64,000 nt of DNA from Flavobacteriales bacterium (GCA_023957375.1 JAMLHB010000002.1:1054001-1118000), one strand, 5' to 3'; counted from the first letter of the stretch, positions 33,891 through 41,592 are shown. The notes: generated by a model not told the origin, from the letters alone. Numbers and translations: made by a program.

Positions 33891-34194
33891 GATTGCTTGG
33901 TGTTCAGCGTAAGGTGCTGTGTGGAAATGCAGCACTGTGCAAGTAAAACGAATGGGCGTATAAACCAAAGACAGGGCAAATCCGATCTTCGTTGCCTGCG
34001 AGGGCTCGGGTTGTGGAATCTACGTATACCAGGGGCCGTGCAAGGAAACATGGTCATCGGCATTCCGTCCGGCCACTGTTCCCAGGGTAGCCCCACGCCA
34101 AACGTGACGGTTGTCAGTGGCTGGGCGTTGGGAGCCGCATACCTTGCGGGTGCAAACCCGAGAGTGGCCTGGCAAGGCCGCCGGACCGTAGGAC
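33891..34194. other. Divergent intergenic region before the globin gene
   Basis: About 300 bases lie between divergent genes. A TACCTTGC (from 34139) resembles the TAnnTTTG element and could be the globin promoter. No repeat or RNA gene is recognised. Confidence 0.4.
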
Positions 34195-34620
34195 ATGAAT
34201 GAAGCCACAGGCGGTGAAGGCGCCACCGTTCAACAAAAGGAGATCATCACCATTGCCGACATTCGCCTCTTGGTGGACACCTTCTACGGCCGCGCCCGGC
34301 AGGACGAATTGATCGGCCCGATTTTCAACAACACCATCGGGGATCACTGGCCGGAGCACTTGAACAAGCTGTGCGGCTTTTGGCAGACCATCCTATTGGG
34401 CCAGCACACCTACCACGGGGCACCGTTCCCGCCACATACCGTACTGCCGTTGGAAAAGGCCCACTTCGAGCGCTGGTTGCAACTCTTCCACAGAACCTTG
34501 GATGACCTCTTTACCGGTACCAGGGCCGAAGAAGCTAAGCAGCGTTCCATGATGATGGCGCAGATGTTCCAATACAGGTTGGGGGAACATGCCCAAAGGG
34601 GCCCAACGCCGGTTTGCTGA
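34195..34620 (+). CDS. Group III truncated hemoglobin
   Basis: The 141-residue protein fits the small alpha-helical trHbP/group III globins. Visible family features are the B-helix DTFYGRARQDELIGPIFN with the distal tyrosine at 31, the E-helix GFWQTILLG, and the block PPHTVLPLEKAHFERWLQLF, in which histidine 90 is the likely heme ligand. Such globins bind oxygen and NO and often act in nitrosative-stress defence. That suits its position upstream of a Ric-type repair protein and a hemerythrin. Confidence 0.9.
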   Translation: MNEATGGEGATVQQKEIITIADIRLLVDTFYGRARQDELIGPIFNNTIGDHWPEHLNKLCGFWQTILLGQHTYHGAPFPPHTVLPLEKAHFERWLQLFHRTLDDLFTGTRAEEAKQRSMMMAQMFQYRLGEHAQRGPTPVC

Positions 34621-34768
34621 TGATGCTTTGGAGATGCCATCATGCGACCGTGGGCTCCTCGGAAGGCTGGTCTCGGAAGAACACCACCTTGGCCTTTTTC
34701 GCAGCCTTCGACGGGGTTTCTGCTAAATCTCGGCCACTTCATCGGCCGTCAATTTCAAATCATCCAAC

Positions 34769-35503
34769 ATGAAGATCACACCTGAAAGGACCGTAGGGTC
34801 CATTGTCGCCGAGGATTATCGGACGGCATCCGTATTCACTAAATACGGCATCGATTTTTGCTGCAAGGGCGGGTACTCCGTGCAGGATGTCTGCGAAAGG
34901 AAGAACATAGACCAGGCCAAGCTGGCCGATGAGATCATTAAAGTGATCGGCCGCGATGTCAGTTCCGGAAATGATGTGCGTACGTGGCCCTTGGACCGAT
35001 TGGCTGACCATGTGGAGACCGTGCACCACAGGTATGTGGAAGAGCGCGGGCCGATATTGAAGCAATACTTGGACAAGCTTTGCAAGGTGCACGGTGACCG
35101 GCACCCGGAGCTCTTCGCCATTAACGAAGAGTTCAATACCTGCATCGGCGCCATGGCCATGCACATGAAGAAGGAGGAGTTGATCCTCTTTCCGTTCGTG
35201 CGCAACCTGGCCAAGAGCGAACGCTCTGGCGAACCGTTCAAGGCACCGCGCTTCGGCACCGTGGAAAGCCCGGTGAAGGCCATGATGGAGGACCACAACG
35301 ACGAGGGCGAGCGGTTCGAACGCATGAACGCGTTGAGCAACAACTTCACGCCTCCGGCCGATGGATGCACCACCTACACCACCGCCTTCCGCATGCTGAG
35401 GGAGTTCGAGGCTGACCTGCACCTGCACATCCACCTGGAGAACAACATCATGTTCCCGCGCGCCATAGAACTGGAGAAGCGTTTGGCACATGCGGCCAAC
35501 TGA
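34769..35503 (+). CDS. ric: Iron-sulfur cluster repair di-iron protein (Ric/ScdA/YtfE)
   Basis: Ric proteins repair iron-sulfur clusters damaged by NO or oxidants. The 244-residue protein has the N-terminal ScdA domain with the hallmark GIDFCCKGG (about residues 27-35). A hemerythrin-like four-helix bundle follows whose di-iron ligands are visible as HVETVHHRYVEE, MHMKKEELILFPF, MEDHNDEGE and HLHIHLENNIMFPRA. It follows the globin by 148 bases and overlaps the next hemerythrin gene by 14 bases, indicating a shared transcript. Confidence 0.95.
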   Translation: MKITPERTVGSIVAEDYRTASVFTKYGIDFCCKGGYSVQDVCERKNIDQAKLADEIIKVIGRDVSSGNDVRTWPLDRLADHVETVHHRYVEERGPILKQYLDKLCKVHGDRHPELFAINEEFNTCIGAMAMHMKKEELILFPFVRNLAKSERSGEPFKAPRFGTVESPVKAMMEDHNDEGERFERMNALSNNFTPPADGCTTYTTAFRMLREFEADLHLHIHLENNIMFPRAIELEKRLAHAAN

Positions 35504-35948
35504 CAGGGCACCGGGATTGCAACAGATCGGCCACGCGCACCACGATACCGTACGCCTGTGCCGGAAGATCAGGGAGGCGATCGATGAAAATGTGGCATCA
35601 TCGCGGATCCAGCGTTATTGCCGCCACTTTCTAAGGAAGCAGTTGGAGCCCCGGTTCCATTTTGAGGAGGAGGTTGTTTTCCCCGTCCTTGGCCGCGATC
35701 ACCCGGCCGTGCGCAAAGCCTTGGCCGAGCACCGGCGCCTGCGGCGCCTGATCAACGGGAACATGGACCCGATGGTGGCCGTCTCCCTGCTGGAGGAAGA
35801 ACTCGAGGCGCACGTCCGCTTCGAGGAGCGCCTGCTGTTCAACGACATCCTGAAGAAGGCCACACCGCAACAATTGGCCCGCATGAGGGATGCATCCTTG
35901 GCGCTGCCTCCACCAAGCCCGATCGACCGCCCATTGGGTTCACGCTGA
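35490..35948 (+). CDS. Hemerythrin HHE-domain protein
   Basis: The 152-residue protein is a single hemerythrin-like helical bundle with candidate di-iron ligands in HAHHDTVRLCRKIRE, HFEEEVVFPVL, LAEHRRLRRLI and HVRFEERLLF. It lacks the ScdA domain of its upstream neighbour, with which it overlaps by 14 bases. Likely roles are binding oxygen or NO, or storing iron alongside Ric. The C-terminal 20 residues are proline-rich and probably disordered. The gene ends about 40 bases before a repeat-rich segment. Confidence 0.88.
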   Translation: MRPTDRAPGLQQIGHAHHDTVRLCRKIREAIDENVASSRIQRYCRHFLRKQLEPRFHFEEEVVFPVLGRDHPAVRKALAEHRRLRRLINGNMDPMVAVSLLEEELEAHVRFEERLLFNDILKKATPQQLARMRDASLALPPPSPIDRPLGSR

Positions 35949-35986
35949 AGCAGGAACTGCCCCGGCCTGGGAACAGTGCGGCGGTT

Positions 35987-36500
35987 ATACCCTTTCGCAA
36001 CAAGAGGCCGTCCAAAGATGCGCAGCTATTTTTTCGCAGGGCGATACGAGGAGGGCGTTTCGTAGCGGTGTTTACGGAATCATTGGTGTCCGGGATAAGC
36101 ATCGGCATAGGTCGGAACGCCCTGCCCTGTATGGAAATGGATGGGGCGTGCAACGAAGCTCCCCGTGTCAGGAACATCGGCTGCGACACCCTCCGGGGTC
36201 GAATACCGTGTGGTGGGCAGATGCGACAAGCTGCGACCCCTCCAGGGTCAAGAACCCAGCGTCAACAAAGGGGCCTGACCCCGGAGGGGTCAAAGCTTAT
36301 AGACTAACAGGCCCGTGTGCGCGCCGACCCCGGAGGGTGTCACAGCCGGCGTTGGGATGTTGTCCCGGACGCCAGTGTTTACGGAATGACCTCATCGGAG
36401 AAGCCATGCGGAAAAATGCTTCATCCCGCTTGCGGGAAGAGCAAGTAGGACCTATCCCGCCAAAGCGGGATCGGATGGGGCTTTATTGCGAAAGGGTATG
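35987..36500. repeat. Small IR-bounded repeat element, split by a second element
   Basis: The outer parts (35987-36080 and 36389-36500) together match, in reverse orientation, the intact 161-bp element at 60555-60715. Both copies begin ATACC-TTTCGCAA and end TTATTGCGAAAGGGTAT, so the ends are inverted repeats. This copy also has two short palindromic additions around 36430 and 36460 (ATCCCGCTTGCGGGA and ATCCCGCCAAAGCGGGAT). The central gap is the inserted element at 36081-36375. No coding capacity. Confidence 0.75.
36081..36375. mobile_element. 295-bp element inserted in the repeat, with 13-bp flanking direct repeats
   Basis: The element is flanked by exact direct copies of GTGTTTACGGAAT (36068-36080 and 36376-36388). 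The intact relative at 60555-60715 has a single similar copy, so these look like a target duplication. The ends are imperfect inverted repeats: TGGTGTCCGGGATAA near the left, and TGGCGTCCGGGACAA read inward from the right. Inside are two nested inverted pairs built on GACCCCTCCGGGGTC-like palindromes (near 36182, 36235, 36283 and 36324), able to form a large cruciform. No open reading frame is credible. Confidence 0.6.
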
Positions 36501-36529
36501 AGGGGTCCGAACAGCGTAGTGCCTGCACT

Positions 36530-36916
36530 TCACCGTGTGCGCAGCAGCCATGCATGGCTTTGAAGGCCGTCCGCGCTGATCCACAAATAGCAGACCTGCG
36601 AGGCCGGGTCCTCCCGCAAGGCCACCAGGTCGCGGTGGTCCGCATCGGAATAGAACAGGTGGATCCGGCCCTTTTCCATGTCGATCCACGGTGGTGGTAG
36701 GGGCTCCCCCGGGCCGACCACAGTAGCCACGAGGCTCTTGGCCACGCTGTGCTTCGAGGCAGGCGTGCCCTTGAACAGCAACAGTTCCGGGTGTTTTCGT
36801 GAGCGCCGCCGGATGTGAACGGCCTCCACCCGGCCCGAGGCACGCAACGCCGGTGCCGCGGGTCGGTCAAGCAATGTGGGGTCTTGCACGGATGAGCGAT
36901 CGGACATGGTTGCCAC
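36530..36916 (-). CDS. Hypothetical protein
   Basis: The 128-residue product is not recognised. It is rich in charged residues, has no signal peptide or membrane segment, and ends with a Trp/Tyr/His-rich stretch (VCYLWISADGLQSHAWLL). A start three codons later (36907) is equally possible. Its third-position GC bias looks like that of real genes here, but it stands alone between two repeat segments with no operon context. Confidence 0.45.
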   Translation of the reverse strand: MATMSDRSSVQDPTLLDRPAAPALRASGRVEAVHIRRRSRKHPELLLFKGTPASKHSVAKSLVATVVGPGEPLPPPWIDMEKGRIHLFYSDADHRDLVALREDPASQVCYLWISADGLQSHAWLLRTR

Positions 36917-37025
36917 GGTGCCGTATGCCGGGGCAAAGTACGCAAACCGGATCGAAGACCGGGGCGCAGGCAGGGCTATCGCCTCTTAATGCTGCGCCTG
37001 GCGGCGCTTATTCAATACTTGGGCG

Positions 37026-37055
37026 AACCACGGATCCACACTGATGGACACGGAT
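37026..37055 (-). repeat. Internal inverted repeat, left copy (MITE)
   Basis: It starts AACCACGGATCCACACTGAT. Its complement resembles 37115-37144 and both copies in the mnmG-side element at 10448 and 10659. Confidence 0.65.
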
Positions 37056-37114
37056 CGCGAGCCTCTCCAAGTATCGGACGCAAAGCCGTGGCCCACTTCC
37101 TGCATCGCGCATTT

Positions 37115-37144
37115 ATCCGTGTTCATCGGTGTTCATCCGTGGTT
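37115..37144 (+). repeat. Internal inverted repeat, right copy (MITE)
   Basis: The stretch ends in GTTCATCCGTGGTT and pairs with 37026-37055 across about 60 bases of spacer. Confidence 0.65.
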
Positions 37145-37332
37145 GAGAATTCGGGAAAGTCGCGACCGCAGGGCGCGCAAGAGGCGATAGCCCTGGGGCG
37201 CAGGCGGTCGGGCAACGGACACGCGGATGGCCAACAGGCCGTAGCGCCTGCCCCCAGGCCGTGAGCCAGTACGGTGCAAACCACCGGTCGCGTGCATTGG
37301 CGTACCATTGGCCCCGCCGATCGTTTCCGGGA

Positions 37333-38226
37333 ATGAACCGCCGCACCAGTGCACTTGCCGCCCTGTTTCTGGTCAACCTGCTGTACGGGCTCAATTATGT
37401 GGTGGCCAAAGGATTGATGCCGCGGGTGATCGACCCCTCGGGCTTCATCCTGCTGCGCGTGTGCGGTGCGGGTGTGTTGTTCTGGTCCGTGCGGATCTTC
37501 CGGCCGGAGCGTGTGGCATGGTCGGACGCCAAACGCCTGGTGCTTTGCGGCATCTCGGGCGTGGCCGTCAACCAGTTGATGTTCTTCCATGGGCTGGCGC
37601 GCACTTCCCCCGTGCATGCCAGCATCATCATGGTGGCCACGCCCATTCTGGTATTGGTGCTCAGCGGCCTGCTCATCGGCGAGCGGATCACACGGGGCAA
37701 GGCCATGGGCGTGATGTCGGGCGCGGCCGGTGCGCTGATCCTTGTGCTATCCGGCGGGCAGGGGGGTGGCGGCGCTTCGTTGCTGGGCGATTTCTTCATC
37801 CTCGTCAACGCGTCCTCCTATGCCGTCTTCCTGGTGATGGTGAAGCCGTTGATGTCCAAATACTCCGCCCTGACGGTGATGAGCTGGTGCTTTCTCGTAG
37901 GCAGCATCCTGGTGGTGCCTTTCGGTTGGCAGGGTGCCGCCGAAGTGGATTGGACCGGCTTGGCCGCAGCCGACGCCTGGGGCCTTGCCTTTGTAGTGGT
38001 GATGGTGACTTTCGCGGCCTACTTGATGAACACGTGGGCACTGCGTGCGGTACAGCCCAGCTTGGCGGGCACCTTCATTTACCTGCAGCCGGTTCTTGCC
38101 ATTGGGGCTGCCTGGTTCCTGTTGCCCGGAAGCTTGGGCTTGGGATGGCTGCAGGCGCTGGCGGCCGGAGCCGTTTTCGCCGGGGTGTGGCTTGTGGGCA
38201 GGAAGGAGGCCCCGCGTGCTGCCTGA
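37333..38226 (+). CDS. DMT-superfamily EamA-type transporter
   Basis: The 297-residue protein has ten hydrophobic helices in two EamA repeats of five. Typical segments are LFLVNLLYGLNYVVAKGLM in helix 1, SPVHASIIMVATPILVLVLS near the end of the first repeat, and AYLMNTWALRAVQPSLAGTF in the second. The family exports amino acids, nucleosides or other metabolites across the inner membrane; the substrate is unknown. The start at 37333 follows GGGA and begins just before the first helix. The MITE lies 138 bases upstream. Confidence 0.9.
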   Translation: MNRRTSALAALFLVNLLYGLNYVVAKGLMPRVIDPSGFILLRVCGAGVLFWSVRIFRPERVAWSDAKRLVLCGISGVAVNQLMFFHGLARTSPVHASIIMVATPILVLVLSGLLIGERITRGKAMGVMSGAAGALILVLSGGQGGGGASLLGDFFILVNASSYAVFLVMVKPLMSKYSALTVMSWCFLVGSILVVPFGWQGAAEVDWTGLAAADAWGLAFVVVMVTFAAYLMNTWALRAVQPSLAGTFIYLQPVLAIGAAWFLLPGSLGLGWLQALAAGAVFAGVWLVGRKEAPRAA

Positions 38227-38261
38227 AGCTTCAGTGGTGCATGCCCCATGGGGCACGCGGC

Positions 38262-38269
38262 TACCTTTG
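38262..38269 (+). promoter_or_regulatory. TAnnTTTG promoter element of the yicC-gmk-nadD operon
   Basis: TACCTTTG is an exact match to the Bacteroidota -7 consensus and ends seven bases before the yicC ATG, so the operon message should be leaderless or nearly so. Confidence 0.65.
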
Positions 38270-38276
38270 CGCCCCC

Positions 38277-39146
38277 ATGCTGCTATCCATGACCGGTTTC
38301 GGCCGGGCCGAAGGCTACGTACGCGATAAGAAAGTGACCGTTGAGGTCCGGTCCTTGAACAGCAAACAACTGGACTTGCTGGTGAAACTGCCCGTGCAGT
38401 GGCGCGAGAAGGAACCCGAACTGCGCCAACTGGCCACCACCCGGGTGGTCCGCGGGAAGGCCGAGCTGGCCATCAGCACAGAGGGTGCCTCCAACGGGAA
38501 GCGCACCACATTCAATGCCGGCGTGGTGCAGGCCTATTACAAGGAGCTAAGGGAATTGGCGGCAGGGTTGGACCCGCAGGCTTCCACCGATCTGCTGGGC
38601 GTGGTGCTGCGCATGCCCGATGTGGTGGGCACCGCACGGGAAGAGGCGGACCCGGCCGATTGGCCCCCGATCGTTGCCCTTTGCGGGGAGGCGTGGTCGC
38701 GTTTTGATGCATTCCGTGCCGCCGAAGGCGAAAAACTGGGATTGGAATTGGGCGGGCGTGTGCGCAACATCACCGCGCTGCTCAGCGAGGTGGAGGCCAT
38801 GGACGGCGGGCGCGTGGAACGGACACGCGCACGGATACAGGCCAAATTGGAGGAATTGGGCACCAAGGTGGACCGCGATCGCCTCGAGCAGGAAATGATC
38901 TATTACTTGGAGAAGCTCGACGTGACCGAGGAAAAACTGCGATTGGCCGCGCATTGCAGCTACTTCATCCAAACCATGGAGCAGGAGGAAGGACAGGGCC
39001 GCAAACTCGGGTTCATAGCCCAGGAGATGGGGCGGGAGATCAACACGCTGGGCTCCAAGAGCAATGACGCGGAGATGCAGCAGCGGGTGGTATTGATGAA
39101 GGATGAACTGGAAAAGATCAAGGAGCAGGTGTTGAACGTGCTGTGA
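38277..39146 (+). CDS. yicC: YicC-family endoribonuclease
   Basis: YicC proteins have been described as endoribonucleases affecting small-RNA turnover. The 289-residue protein has the family opening MLLSMTGFGRAEG and the EVRSLNSKQLDLLVKLP strand. The C-terminal DUF1732 domain is marked by DRDRLEQEMIYYLEKLDVTEE and GRKLGFIAQEMGREINTLGSKSNDAEMQQRVV. Length is normal. Its stop precedes the gmk start by two bases, giving the common yicC-gmk order. The start is fixed by the adjacent promoter and the conserved N-terminus. Confidence 0.96.
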   Translation: MLLSMTGFGRAEGYVRDKKVTVEVRSLNSKQLDLLVKLPVQWREKEPELRQLATTRVVRGKAELAISTEGASNGKRTTFNAGVVQAYYKELRELAAGLDPQASTDLLGVVLRMPDVVGTAREEADPADWPPIVALCGEAWSRFDAFRAAEGEKLGLELGGRVRNITALLSEVEAMDGGRVERTRARIQAKLEELGTKVDRDRLEQEMIYYLEKLDVTEEKLRLAAHCSYFIQTMEQEEGQGRKLGFIAQEMGREINTLGSKSNDAEMQQRVVLMKDELEKIKEQVLNVL

Positions 39147-39148
39147 GC

Positions 39149-39727
39149 ATGGGCACAGGAACCCCGGGCAAATGCATCATTGTTTCCGCACCTTCCGGAG
39201 CGGGAAAGACCACCATTGTGCGGTATTTGCTGGGTTGTGGCCTCGGACTTGATTTTTCCATCAGTGCCACCAATCGGCCCAAGCGCGACCATGAGCAGGA
39301 CGGTCGCGATTACTTCTTCATCACCACTGCGGAGTTCAGGCAGCGGATCGGCGCCGGTGCTTTTGTGGAATGGGAGGAGGTGTACCCCGGGCGCTATTAC
39401 GGCACGCTACGGGCGGAGATCGAACGCATTTGGGCCAATGGCCGTGCCCCCATTTTTGACGTGGACGTGGTGGGAGGCCTGCGGCTGAAGGAGATCTTCG
39501 GGGAGCAGGCGCTGTCCATCTTCGTTTCGCCGCCCACGATCGAAGCCCTGGAGGAGCGATTGCTGTTGCGCGGCACCGAAACGGCCGAGACGCTCCGCAC
39601 GCGGATGGACAAGGCAGGGCAGGAGCTGGCCTACAGCACCCGCTACGACCGCATCCTATTGAACGACGACATGCAACGGGCCTGCGAGGAGGCCCATGAA
39701 GTGGTAAACGCTTTCCTGTCGGCATGA
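39149..39727 (+). CDS. gmk: Guanylate kinase
   Basis: Gmk phosphorylates GMP to GDP with ATP. The 192-residue protein has the P-loop SAPSGAGKTT (residues 13-22). The GMP-binding segment SATNRPKRDHEQDGRDYFFIT has its second arginine replaced by lysine (RPKR instead of the usual RPPR), which is tolerated in this family. FVEWEEVYPGRYYGTL and DVDVVGGLRLK follow. A GTG six bases upstream could also start it. Its stop overlaps the nadD ATG (ATGA at 39724), so translation is coupled. Confidence 0.96.
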   Translation: MGTGTPGKCIIVSAPSGAGKTTIVRYLLGCGLGLDFSISATNRPKRDHEQDGRDYFFITTAEFRQRIGAGAFVEWEEVYPGRYYGTLRAEIERIWANGRAPIFDVDVVGGLRLKEIFGEQALSIFVSPPTIEALEERLLLRGTETAETLRTRMDKAGQELAYSTRYDRILLNDDMQRACEEAHEVVNAFLSA

Positions 39728-40314
39728 AGATCGGTTGCCTGTTCGGTTCATTCGACCCGCCCCACTTGGGCCATGTTCAATTGGCCCGGTACGTACGTGA
39801 ACATGCGGGCTTGGACCAGGTGTGGCTGGTGGTCACCCCGCAAAACCCGTTCAAGCAGCACCGCAAATTGAGCCCCGAGAAACACCGGTTGGCCATGGTG
39901 CATTTGGCCGTGCAGGGCTTGGAAGGCATTAGCGCCAGCGGGTTGGAATTGAACCTTCCCAAGCCCAACTACACGGCCGACACCCTGGCCTTCATGCGTG
40001 AACGCTGGCCCAGGGACGAGTTCTCCCTGATCATCGGCAGCGATAACCTGGCTGAACTGCACAAGTGGAAGGATGCCCTGGCGATGTTGGAAAAGACCCC
40101 GGTGCTGGTGTATCCAAGGCCGGGCCTTGAAGAGCATTTGGCCCAGGCGGACCTGCTGTACCATCCATCGGTGACCCTGATGCCCGAAGCCCCGCAGATG
40201 ACCATGTCCTCCACGGTGGTCCGGGTTCGCTTACGGGGCTGGAAACCTGTGGAAGACCTGCTGGCCCCCCCTGTGCTGGCCTACATCCGGCAGAACGGAT
40301 TGTATGCCGAATAG
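39724..40314 (+). CDS. nadD: Nicotinate-nucleotide adenylyltransferase
   Basis: NadD transfers AMP from ATP to nicotinate mononucleotide in NAD synthesis. The 196-residue protein has the nucleotidyltransferase signature GSFDPPHLGHVQLA at 8-21, the substrate region VTPQNPFKQ, the LIIGSDNLAELHKWKD block and the C-terminal SSTVVRVRL (ISSTxIR motif). It is the last gene of yicC-gmk-nadD. Its 3' end overlaps the convergent udk gene by 34 bases, so both coding ends share the same DNA. Confidence 0.96.
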   Translation: MKIGCLFGSFDPPHLGHVQLARYVREHAGLDQVWLVVTPQNPFKQHRKLSPEKHRLAMVHLAVQGLEGISASGLELNLPKPNYTADTLAFMRERWPRDEFSLIIGSDNLAELHKWKDALAMLEKTPVLVYPRPGLEEHLAQADLLYHPSVTLMPEAPQMTMSSTVVRVRLRGWKPVEDLLAPPVLAYIRQNGLYAE

Positions 40315-40973
40315 TGCAGGGTGGACGATGCCCCCAATACGATGCGGTCCGCCACGCCGGCCCTCGCGCCGAGGTGGTCGCAGAGCACGGCAAGGGCACG
40401 ATCGTGCCGGGTTTCATTCACCACGAGCAGGTCGCAGAGGTGGCGATAGGGAAGCAGGTACTGGCGGTATGCCGGCATCACGTGGTGTTCCCATTTGTAC
40501 AGCACCTCCTCGCGGCCATAGCTGCGCTCCCGCTCGTCGCGCTTGATCCTCCGCTGCAGTTGTGCCTCGGCGCTTGCCTCCACGAACACTTTCAGGTCAA
40601 GCAGCTCGCGCAAGGCCTCATGGTGCAACAGGAAAAGCCCTTCCACCAAGATCACCGGTGCCGGCCAGACCTCCATCCACCGTTCCTGCACTCCGGGCTG
40701 CTCAAAGGCGTATTCCTTGCGGTACACGGGTTCCCCTAAGGACAGGCAGCGCAGGTCATCAGCCAACAGGTCCAGGTCCAATGCACCGGGCAAGTCAAAG
40801 TTCACCCGGCCGCTTGGGTCCTTGGTTTGGCGGTCCAAAGGCAGGTAGTAATCATCTTGCGAAACGATGCACGTACTTTCCGGAGGCAACAACTCGCGGA
40901 GTGCGCGAACCAGGGTGGTCTTGCCCGATCCGCTCCCACCAGCCACGCCAACCAAGTAGGGACGGCCTTGCAT
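40281..40973 (-). CDS. udk: Uridine kinase
   Basis: Udk phosphorylates uridine and cytidine to their monophosphates for pyrimidine salvage. The 230-residue protein has the P-loop GVAGGSGSGKTT at 9-20, the SQDDYYLPLDRQTKD substrate block, NFDLPGALD, VILVEGLFLLHHEALREL and the RRIKRDERERSYGRE lid. The start at 40973 is chosen because a TATTTTCG element resembling the -7 motif sits seven bases upstream. The in-frame ATG at 40997 would add eight residues and is not excluded. The C-terminal tail overlaps the end of nadD on the other strand. Confidence 0.94.
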   Translation of the reverse strand: MQGRPYLVGVAGGSGSGKTTLVRALRELLPPESTCIVSQDDYYLPLDRQTKDPSGRVNFDLPGALDLDLLADDLRCLSLGEPVYRKEYAFEQPGVQERWMEVWPAPVILVEGLFLLHHEALRELLDLKVFVEASAEAQLQRRIKRDERERSYGREEVLYKWEHHVMPAYRQYLLPYRHLCDLLVVNETRHDRALAVLCDHLGARAGVADRIVLGASSTLHYSAYNPFCRM

Positions 40974-41096
40974 CGGGGCGAAAATAAGCGGTTCCATCCG
41001 CTCCCGGGCACCCGGCAGGCAGCCGCTATGCGGGGTTGGTCGTTGTGGCAAGGCTTTGGCCATACCCTGCCCAACAAGTACCCAAACAGGAAAGCC

Positions 41097-41234
41097 ATGG
41101 AACCGAACAAGGATCGCACCCGGAAACTGGAGGGAGTGGCCACCCGCATGCTGTTGGCCGGCAACCTGGAGCGCTACCTGCACGCCCTGCGCCTGTTGGT
41201 CGTGCTTAGGCAGCGCAGCTTCGTACCATGCTGA
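41097..41234 (+). CDS. Small hypothetical protein (45 aa)
   Basis: The short frame encodes a basic, leucine-rich helical peptide (MEPNKDRTRKLEGVATRMLL, then AGNLERYLHALRLLVVLRQR). It lies just downstream of udk's divergent promoter and 104 bases before another small ORF. There is no family match I recognise; length and composition are compatible with a real small cytoplasmic protein, but it could be spurious. Confidence 0.3.
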   Translation: MEPNKDRTRKLEGVATRMLLAGNLERYLHALRLLVVLRQRSFVPC

Positions 41235-41338
41235 TCCGCGGGCGCGTTTTGCAGGCTGATGCCGGGCTTGGCCGCAGTGCGGAAAAATAAATTCCGGCGG
41301 AGTGGATCCTTTTGCGGCGAAGCGCCGTTGAAGGGCAC

Positions 41339-41515
41339 ATGACGAAGAAGGACAAAATAGCCTTCATCAAGAGCAGCAAGCGCAAGTCGCATGTGTACAA
41401 CGACCTGCACCGGTACTCCGACCATCAGCTGGATGAGCTGATCCGGGAGATCGTGCATGGGCTGGTAAGGGAAAGCGAGCTGATCGCAAACGCTTACATC
41501 AACGGCTACCGTTGA
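41339..41515 (+). CDS. Small hypothetical protein (58 aa)
   Basis: The peptide is lysine-rich at the start (MTKKDKIAFIKSSKRKSHVY) and then helical (HQLDELIREIVHGLVRESEL). Evidence that it is transcribed and real is the strong intrinsic terminator 50 bases after its stop. No family is recognised. Sequence around it is more AT-rich than the neighbouring genes. Confidence 0.5.
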   Translation: MTKKDKIAFIKSSKRKSHVYNDLHRYSDHQLDELIREIVHGLVRESELIANAYINGYR

Positions 41516-41565
41516 ACGCATGTGAGCTTCCCTCTTGAAGGGGCTCTAAACCAACAGGTGGATCG

Positions 41566-41592
41566 GCCCCGGTTAACTAACCGGGGCTTTTT
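41566..41592 (+). terminator. Rho-independent terminator
   Basis: A nine-base-pair stem (GCCCCGGTT pairing with AACCGGGGC) closes a four-base loop and is followed directly by TTTTT on the plus strand. It ends the transcript carrying the 58-residue ORF. On the minus strand there is no T-tract, so it does not serve the MORN gene. Confidence 0.85.

Larger units (their letters stand above)
36971..37195. mobile_element. 225-bp MITE with ISAs1-like tips and 9-bp target duplication
   Basis: The two ends are perfect 17-bp inverted repeats, CAGGGCTATCGCCTCTT at 36971-36987 and its complement at 37179-37195. Over 19 bases the left tip differs from the tip of the IS at 15794 by one base. The element is flanked by direct copies of GGGCGCAGG (36962-36970 and 37196-37204). 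It has no transposase and contains an internal inverted pair (37026-37055 and 37115-37144). This is the structure of a non-autonomous element moved in trans by the ISAs1 transposase. Confidence 0.8.

Noticed and set aside
37308-38276. Plus-strand frame reading through the DMT gene into yicC
   Set aside because: The part before 38277 is out of frame with the transporter and looks like noise; the real yicC start is at 38277 next to its promoter.
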